Assembly (NCBI GenBank): GCA_002291855.1
Contig: DBAW01000196.1
Span: forward strand, 1-11,869
Length of the DNA stretch: 11,869 nucleotides
Direction: 5' to 3'
DNA from: Sphingomonas sp. UBA1000
GTDB taxonomy: Bacteria; Pseudomonadota; Alphaproteobacteria; Sphingomonadales; Sphingomonadaceae
In this document: piece after piece, positions 7,060 to 11,869 of the stretch
How positions within the stretch are numbered: position 1 is the first letter of the stretch
Layout of the letters: each line of letters starts with the position of its first letter
Made by a program: the position numbers and the translations under genes
The notes under the pieces: model-generated
Told to the model about the DNA's origin: nothing
What the model saw: the letters and a program-made list of their open reading frames with translations, nothing else
Databases searched by the model: none

Positions 7060-7103
7060 CGGGGGTGTTGGGTGCGGAACGGTGCCGCCCCCAAACACCC
7101 CCG
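7060..7103. terminator. Long hairpin between convergent argJ and trxA, probable bidirectional terminator
   Basis: The arms 7060-7077 and 7085-7103 pair over about 17 bp with one bulged A (7093) and one mismatch (T7073 with C7089), around a 7-base loop (AACGGTG). The outer ten pairs (CGGGGGTGTT with AACACCCCCG) are perfect. It lies between the argJ stop (7024) and the trxA stop (7125). No T-run follows on either strand, so a hairpin-only or Rho-assisted stop is more likely than a classical intrinsic terminator. A second copy of GGTGTTGG at 7051-7058 could compete for the right arm. Confidence 0.55.
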
Positions 7104-7124
7104 GTCACAAACCACGCTCCGGGC

Positions 7125-7445
7125 TTAAAGCTCGCCTTCCAGCCAGCCCTTGATCTGGCTCTTGGGCGCAGCGCCGACCTTGGTCGCGGCGGCGACGCCG
7201 TTCTTGAACAGGATCATCGTCGGAATGCCGCGCACGCCATATTTCACCGGCGCATCGGGATGATCGTCGATGTTGAGCTTGGCGATGGTCACCTTTTCGC
7301 CCAGCTCGTCCGACAGCTCTTCGAGCGCCGGGCCGATCTGCTTGCACGGGCCGCACCATTCGGCCCAGAAATCGACCAGCACGGGCTTGTCGGCCTTGAG
7401 CACATCGGCCTCGAAGCTGGCGTCGCTGATTTCCTTGGTTGCCAT
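7125..7445 (-). CDS. trxA: Thioredoxin
   Basis: Cytoplasmic 106-residue dithiol reductase that keeps target proteins such as ribonucleotide reductase and peroxiredoxins reduced, itself recharged by thioredoxin reductase. The classical active site WCGPC is at residues 30-34 (C31 and C34), with FWAEW before it and the conserved cis-proline at P75 in GIPTM. There is no signal peptide. Two adjacent ATG codons occur; the second (7445) is preferred because the strong AAGGAG ribosome site is seven bases before it and only four before the first (7448). The gene follows addA on the same strand after 72 bases, an arrangement known from other alphaproteobacteria. A promoter-like pair in that gap suggests additional independent expression, fitting a housekeeping role. 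The hairpin at 7060-7103 probably ends the transcript. Confidence 0.97.
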   Translation of the reverse strand: MATKEISDASFEADVLKADKPVLVDFWAEWCGPCKQIGPALEELSDELGEKVTIAKLNIDDHPDAPVKYGVRGIPTMILFKNGVAAATKVGAAPKSQIKGWLEGEL

Positions 7446-7452
7446 CATGAAT

Positions 7453-7458
7453 CTCCTT
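7453..7458 (-). promoter_or_regulatory. Strong ribosome binding site of trxA
   Basis: AAGGAG on the minus strand. It is four bases from the ATG at 7448 and seven from the ATG at 7445, so it favours the second as the main start. Confidence 0.8.
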
Positions 7459-7465
7459 TGCGGCC

Positions 7466-7494
7466 CATTTAGGCAGTTGCGCGCCCCCGCTCAA
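7466..7494 (-). promoter_or_regulatory. Possible promoter of trxA
   Basis: On the minus strand TTGAGC (7489-7494) and TAAATG (7466-7471) are 17 bases apart in the 72-base gap between addA and trxA. Matches to the vegetative consensus are 4/6 and 3/6. The position would give a leader of roughly 10-15 bases that still contains the ribosome site, so it is plausible but unproven. Confidence 0.3.
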
Positions 7495-7517
7495 TGGCGT
7501 GCGCCCAAGCATCGCTG

Positions 7518-10500
7518 TCAGGGCTGAAACACCGGCTTGAAGCGGTCGAGCGTCGCCGGATCGAGCGTCAGCAGCACCGGGGCGGCGGTGTAGAGCAGCC
7601 CCGCCTCGATCCGCCGGCCGGGAAAGATCTCGGCCAGCGCGGCGGCATAGGCGGCCATTTGCCGCAGATGCGCCTCGGGCGCGTCGGCCAGCGTCAGCGG
7701 CGCGCGGCGGCTGGTCTTGAAATCGACGACCAGCACCCGGTCATCGGCCACGCACAGCCGGTCGACCGTTCCCGCCACCACCCGCCCGGCAACCACCGCG
7801 GCAATCGGCGCTTCGGCCAGCGCATCGGGTGCGAACACCCGGGCAAAGCGCGGATCGGCGATCACCCCGCATGCCTGATCGGCGAGCAGCGCGCGCAGCG
7901 CGGCATCGGCCACCCCGCCCGCCCCGGCCAGCCAGCGCTCGGCAGCCATCCGCCGCTCGGCCTCGGCCACCGCCGGCAGGCGTTCGAACAGCGCGTGGAG
8001 CAGCCGCCCGCGCTCGGCGGCGGCGCGCAGCGCCGGGCCGGGCGGCGGATCGGCGGCATCATCATCCCCCAGCGCCGATGGCGCGAGCGGCCGGGGCGGC
8101 TGCGCCTCTTCCGGGGCCGGGCGCAACAGCCAGTCAGGCAGCGGGTCCGGCGCGGCCGCAGCAATGGCGGACGCCGCCCGGCCCGCGCCCGGCGCATCGC
8201 CGAACGGCTCGGGCTGCTGCCCCGCCCAGTCGCGCCGCGCGCCGCCGGCTTCATCATCGGCGGGGGCTTGAAGCGCGTCCATCGCCCGTTCGACCGCGGC
8301 ATACCAGCTGTCGGCCGGCACCCGGCCGCGCGCGCGCGGGCCGAGCGCCCCGCCGACCACCAGCCTCTGTTCGGCACGCGTCATCGCGACATAGAGCAGC
8401 CGCCAATGCTCGGCCCGGTCGCGGCGTTCGGCCTCGGCAATGTCGGCGGCGAGCGCGGGCGGCACTTCGGCCTTGCGCGGCCGGAACAAAGGCAGCGGCG
8501 CATCGAGGCCCGGCGCGTGCCAGTCGATCCGCGTGCGGCGATTGCCGTCGGGATTGGTGGTCGCGTCGGCCAGGATCACCATCGGCGCCTGCAAGCCCTT
8601 GGAGGCATGGGCGGTCATCACCCGGACGGCGGCAGGCTGATGCGCCGGATCGCGGACGATTTCCACATCGCCCCGGTCGAACCAGTCGAGAAAGCGTTGC
8701 AGCGACGGATTGGCCTGCCCCTCGAACGCCAGCGCCGCCGACAGCAATTCCTCGATCGGGTCGCGCGCTTCCTCGCCCAGCCGCGCAAGCAGCCGGTGCC
8801 GCCCGCGCAGCGGGCCGGACAGCAGTCCCTCGAAAAACCGGTAGGGGGTGACGAAATCGGCGGCATTCTGGATCGCGGTCAGCGCGTCGAGCGTCTCGCC
8901 GCCGCCGGCGCGCACCGCCGCCCATAGCCGCCCGCGCCGGGGCGCGGCGATGTCGAGCAGCCGCTCCTGGCTCCAGCCGATCAGCGGCGAGACGAGCAAC
9001 GCCGCAAGATTGAGATCATCGTCGGGCTGGAGCGCAAACCGCGCCGCCGCCAGCAGATCGCGCACCGCCAGCGGCGCGTTCAGCCGCAACCGGTCGACCC
9101 CCGCCACCGGCACGCCTTCGGCATAAAGGCGCGCGACGATCAGCGCCGCGAGGCTGCCGCGCTTGCGCACAAGGATCATGACATCGCCCGGCGACAGCGG
9201 CCGCACGGTGCCATGGCTGCCGCCGCCGATCATCAGCGGGCGCGCATCCGGCCCGATGCCCAGCCATTGGCGCAGCCGCCGCGCCAGCGCCCCGGCCCAG
9301 ATACGTTCGGGGCGGCTGACCCAGCCCTCCTCGCCGGCATCGCCGCTGTCGCTGTCGCTGTCGTCCTCCCCGTCTTGCGCTTCGTCCTCGGGGCCGGGAT
9401 CGTCGTCGCCGGGGCCATCCTCCCCGTCCCCGCCCAGCCGCACCGGCGGCAGCAGCGTGACCAGCCCGGGGCCGGGCCGCGCGCTGACATGCGGCGCCAG
9501 CGCCACCCCGTCGCCCAGCGCGCCGTCGGGCAAGCCGTCGATGGTCGCGTCGACCAGTTCGAGCACTGCCGGGGCGGTGCGGAACGAGCGGCTGAGCGAC
9601 AGATCGGCAAAGGCCTGCCCCGCCGCCTCGGCCAGCCGGGCGAATTCGTCGCGCGCGGCGGCGAAGAAGCGCGGATCGGTGCCCTGAAAGCCGAAAATCG
9701 CCTGTTTGTGGTCGCCGACCGAAAAGATCGTCCGCACCGCCCCGCCGCGCGCGCCCTCGCCGGCGAAGAATTCGGCGGTCAGCGCGCCGACAATGTCCCA
9801 TTGCCGGGCATTGGTGTCCTGCGCCTCGTCGACCAGCACATGATCGGTGGTCTGATCGAGCTTGTAGCCGATCCACTCGGCAATGCCGGGCTGGTCGAGC
9901 AGGCGCAGCGTCGCGCGGATCAGATCGTCGAAATCCACCCGGCCCGCCGCCGCCTTGGCCCGCGCCCATGCCTCGGCATAAGCGCGCCCGGCGGTCAGCG
10001 CGGCGGCAAAGCCGTCCGCCAGCCGCGCCGCGCCGACCGCCGCGATCAGCGCCGCCACCCGCTCGAACAGCCGGGTGGCAAGCGGGCGATAGCTGTCGAT
10101 CTGTGCCTTGGGCGCGCGGCCGGGGGCAAAGGATTGCAGCTCGCCCTTGGCGGTCGCCCAGACCGAATGCAGTTCGGCCAGCGTCGCCGCGCGCCCGGCG
10201 GGGTCGCGCGCGCGCCAGGCAGCGATGATGTCGGCGCGCTTCAGCCCGGTCGCCGTGCCCCAGTCGCGGTTGAGCGCGGCAAGCTGCGCCAGCGCGTCGA
10301 TGTCGAACGCATCATCGTCCAGCTGCGCTGCCAGCCAGACCTCAATGTCGCCCGCCGGCAGGTCGAACGCCGCGCGCATGAACGCGCCGATATCCGCCGG
10401 CAGCTGCGCCAGCGCTTCGGGCGCGCGGGCGGCATCGCGCAGAAACGCCTCCGCCCCGTCCTCGCCCAGCCTTTCGCTCAGCGCCTGCAGCGCGCCGATC

Positions 10501-11030
10501 AGCGCATCGCCGCGCGCATCGGCAGCGGCGACCAGCCCGGCCAGCACCTGCCGGGCAAGTGCCGCTTCCTCGCGCCCTTCAAGCGGGCGAAAGCCGGGGG
10601 CCAGCCCGGCTTCGAGCGGAAAGCTGCCGAGCAGGCTTTGCGCAAAGGCATGGATGGTCTGGATCCTGAGGCCGCCGCCGCGCGCATCGAGCACCCGCGC
10701 GAACAGGCTGCGCGCGCGGGCGATCAGCGCGGCATCGAGATGCTGTTCGCCCAGATTGAACAGCTCCTTGCGCAGCTCGGCCTCGCTCAGCCGCACCCAA
10801 TGCGCCAGCCGCTCGCTCAGCCGGTTGGCCATTTCGGCCGCGCCCGCCTTGGTAAAGGTCAGGCACAGGATCGCCGCCGGATCGGCGTGCGGGCGCAGCA
10901 GCAGCCGCAGCACCCGCGCGACCAGCACCTGCGTCTTGCCGGTGCCGGCCGAGGCGGACAGCCACACCTGACCGCGCGGATCGGATGCGGCCCCCTGTTC
11001 GGCGACCAGCCGGGGCAGCGGGCGGATCAT
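7518..11030 (-). CDS. addA: Double-strand break repair helicase-nuclease subunit AddA, alphaproteobacterial type
   Basis: Large subunit (1170 residues) of the AddAB helicase-nuclease, which unwinds and trims broken DNA ends to a 3' tail for RecA. It is a UvrD-like superfamily 1 helicase: Walker A SASAGTGKT with K32, the early motif RIQTIHAFAQSLL, DEAQD at residues 401-405, SVGDHKQAIFGFQG, then VMTAHASKGLQAPMVILAD and RLLYVAMTRAEQRL. The C-terminal PD-(D/E)XK nuclease domain is complete, with GTVDRL (D1090) and VVDFKTSR (D1103, K1105). An acidic stretch at residues 535-568 interrupts the middle of the protein. The start at 11030 overlaps the addB stop by four bases (ATGA), with GAGGG just upstream, so the subunits are translationally coupled. 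The few codons before it in the same frame have no ribosome site of their own. trxA follows. Confidence 0.97.
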   Translation of the reverse strand: MIRPLPRLVAEQGAASDPRGQVWLSASAGTGKTQVLVARVLRLLLRPHADPAAILCLTFTKAGAAEMANRLSERLAHWVRLSEAELRKELFNLGEQHLDAALIARARSLFARVLDARGGGLRIQTIHAFAQSLLGSFPLEAGLAPGFRPLEGREEAALARQVLAGLVAAADARGDALIGALQALSERLGEDGAEAFLRDAARAPEALAQLPADIGAFMRAAFDLPAGDIEVWLAAQLDDDAFDIDALAQLAALNRDWGTATGLKRADIIAAWRARDPAGRAATLAELHSVWATAKGELQSFAPGRAPKAQIDSYRPLATRLFERVAALIAAVGAARLADGFAAALTAGRAYAEAWARAKAAAGRVDFDDLIRATLRLLDQPGIAEWIGYKLDQTTDHVLVDEAQDTNARQWDIVGALTAEFFAGEGARGGAVRTIFSVGDHKQAIFGFQGTDPRFFAAARDEFARLAEAAGQAFADLSLSRSFRTAPAVLELVDATIDGLPDGALGDGVALAPHVSARPGPGLVTLLPPVRLGGDGEDGPGDDDPGPEDEAQDGEDDSDSDSGDAGEEGWVSRPERIWAGALARRLRQWLGIGPDARPLMIGGGSHGTVRPLSPGDVMILVRKRGSLAALIVARLYAEGVPVAGVDRLRLNAPLAVRDLLAAARFALQPDDDLNLAALLVSPLIGWSQERLLDIAAPRRGRLWAAVRAGGGETLDALTAIQNAADFVTPYRFFEGLLSGPLRGRHRLLARLGEEARDPIEELLSAALAFEGQANPSLQRFLDWFDRGDVEIVRDPAHQPAAVRVMTAHASKGLQAPMVILADATTNPDGNRRTRIDWHAPGLDAPLPLFRPRKAEVPPALAADIAEAERRDRAEHWRLLYVAMTRAEQRLVVGGALGPRARGRVPADSWYAAVERAMDALQAPADDEAGGARRDWAGQQPEPFGDAPGAGRAASAIAAAAPDPLPDWLLRPAPEEAQPPRPLAPSALGDDDAADPPPGPALRAAAERGRLLHALFERLPAVAEAERRMAAERWLAGAGGVADAALRALLADQACGVIADPRFARVFAPDALAEAPIAAVVAGRVVAGTVDRLCVADDRVLVVDFKTSRRAPLTLADAPEAHLRQMAAYAAALAEIFPGRRIEAGLLYTAAPVLLTLDPATLDRFKPVFQP

Positions 11031-11869
11031 GCCACCCCCTCGCCACTGTCGCGGCCATACCATTCGTCGAGCCGCATCAGCTGGTCATAATCGCCATAAG
11101 GCGCGCGTTCGGGATGCAGCTTGGCGGTAAAGGGCTGGTCGCCGGTCAGCCAGCGGCCGACCGCATCCTCCAGCTGGTGCGCGGCATGCGCGACGAACGC
11201 ATCGCTGCGCACCCGCCCGCGCTTGCCCGCCGGATCAACGGGCGAGCTGATCGCGCCAAAGCCGCCCGCCTTGTTGCGGGCAAGCGACCAATAATCAAAC
11301 GCCACCGCCTGCCCGGTAATCCCGGCAAAGCCGCCGCGTTCGGCCATCAGGCCGATCAGCCCCAGTTGCTGGGCAAAACCGGCGCTGACCGTGCGGCCAT
11401 TGGGGGCGGCCCCGGTCTTGTAATCGATGATCGCCAGGCCGCCATCGGGCAGCCGGTCGATCCGGTCGGCCCGTCCCGACAGGGTGATCCCCGCCGTCTC
11501 GATCTCGCCGCGCGCCTCGACCGCGATCACCCGTCGCCCCTCGGCCATCTGCGCGGCCATGGTGGCAGCGATCCAGTCGATGGCCGCCATCAGCCGGGGC
11601 TGCCACAGCGCGCGCAGCAGCGGGTGCGCGCCCAGCGACGCGAGCATCGCCTGCGCCCGGGCGTGCAGCCGCGCCGGATCGCCGCCATCCTCCAACGACC
11701 ATTTTTCCAGCACATCATGCACCATCGTGCCGCGCCAGGCGGGGCTGGGTTCGGCATCGACCGGCTCGATCCGCCGCAGCCGCAGCATCGCCTGCGCGTA
11801 AAAGGCGAAGGGATCAGCCTTCAGCCGATCAAGATCGGTGACCGACAGCGCGCGCGGGCGGGCGGCGGC
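11027..11869 (-). CDS. addB: Double-strand break repair protein AddB, C-terminal part (cut by window edge)
   Basis: The last 280 residues of the partner subunit of AddA; the helicase-like N-terminal part lies beyond the window. The visible part is the C-terminal PD-(D/E)XK nuclease domain: LSVTDLDRLKADPFAFYAQ opens it, then WRGTMVHDVLEKW, SGRADRIDRL, and the catalytic GLAIIDYKTG (D codon 11423-11425, K codon 11417-11419). The end reads YDQLMRLDEWYGRD. In Firmicutes AddB this domain is held by a 4Fe-4S cluster bound by four cysteines, one before the nuclease fold and three near the end. No cysteine occurs anywhere in the visible 280 residues. The apparently internal ATG at 11788 is not the start, since coding similarity continues to the edge. 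The stop overlaps the addA start by four bases. Confidence 0.95.
   Translation of the reverse strand, partial: AAARPRALSVTDLDRLKADPFAFYAQAMLRLRRIEPVDAEPSPAWRGTMVHDVLEKWSLEDGGDPARLHARAQAMLASLGAHPLLRALWQPRLMAAIDWIAATMAAQMAEGRRVIAVEARGEIETAGITLSGRADRIDRLPDGGLAIIDYKTGAAPNGRTVSAGFAQQLGLIGLMAERGGFAGITGQAVAFDYWSLARNKAGGFGAISSPVDPAGKRGRVRSDAFVAHAAHQLEDAVGRWLTGDQPFTAKLHPERAPYGDYDQLMRLDEWYGRDSGEGVA

Noticed and set aside
9345..9362. GCTGTC triple repeat as a possible regulatory or CRISPR-like repeat
   Set aside because: Only three abutting copies inside a coding region, in frame and encoding Asp-Ser; it is a coding microsatellite.
9213..11090. Plus-strand open frame of 625 codons opposite addA (with another at 7494-8927)
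   Set aside because: Antisense shadows of addA in high-GC DNA; low-complexity translation, no ribosome sites and no family resemblance.
24..11869. Search for tRNA, rRNA, insertion sequences, prophage or defence genes
   Set aside because: None seen: no cloverleaf-like or transposase-coding segments, and gene-free gaps are all under 200 bases.

Overview
The window is a high-GC, gene-dense stretch of chromosome from an alphaproteobacterium. Protein flavour (alphaproteobacterial-type AddA and AddB, an ArgJ with an LARPFPDLP-like N-terminus, SecA ending in a SEC-C motif) points to the Sphingomonadales; this is a judgement from recognised sequence character, not from a search. I see no tRNA, rRNA, insertion sequence, CRISPR array or phage gene. 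Apart from one small unknown ORF, every gene belongs to a recognisable family.

Layout. (1) 24-1636, plus strand: a tight three-gene run encoding an ArsR-type repressor with the two cysteines expected of BigR/SqrR/YgaV persulfide sensors, a YgaP-like membrane rhodanese, and a TauE/SafE anion exporter. I read it as a reactive-sulfur sensing, sulfur-transfer and export operon. (2) 1633-5199, minus strand: secA followed 30 bases later by a second, divergent TauE/SafE transporter, whose stop codon overlaps that of the first transporter tail to tail. (3) 5321-5608, minus strand: a small unrecognised membrane-anchored ORF, closed by a good intrinsic terminator that separates it from secA. (4) 5798-7024, plus strand: argJ (arginine biosynthesis), divergent from the small ORF and preceded by an 18-base palindrome. 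(5) 7125-11869, minus strand: addB (cut by the window edge), addA and a thioredoxin gene, in the order addB-addA-trxA. A long hairpin lies between the convergent argJ and trxA ends.

How they work together. The sulfur genes form one functional unit. AddB and AddA are the two subunits of one helicase-nuclease that resects DNA double-strand breaks for RecA-dependent repair, and their genes are translationally coupled. trxA follows them and may also have its own promoter. secA and argJ are housekeeping genes. I found no clear candidate for a wholly new system. The points most worth checking are the two-cysteine sulfur switch with its partners, the apparent absence of the iron-sulfur cysteines in AddB, an acidic insertion in AddA, and the small ORF beside secA.
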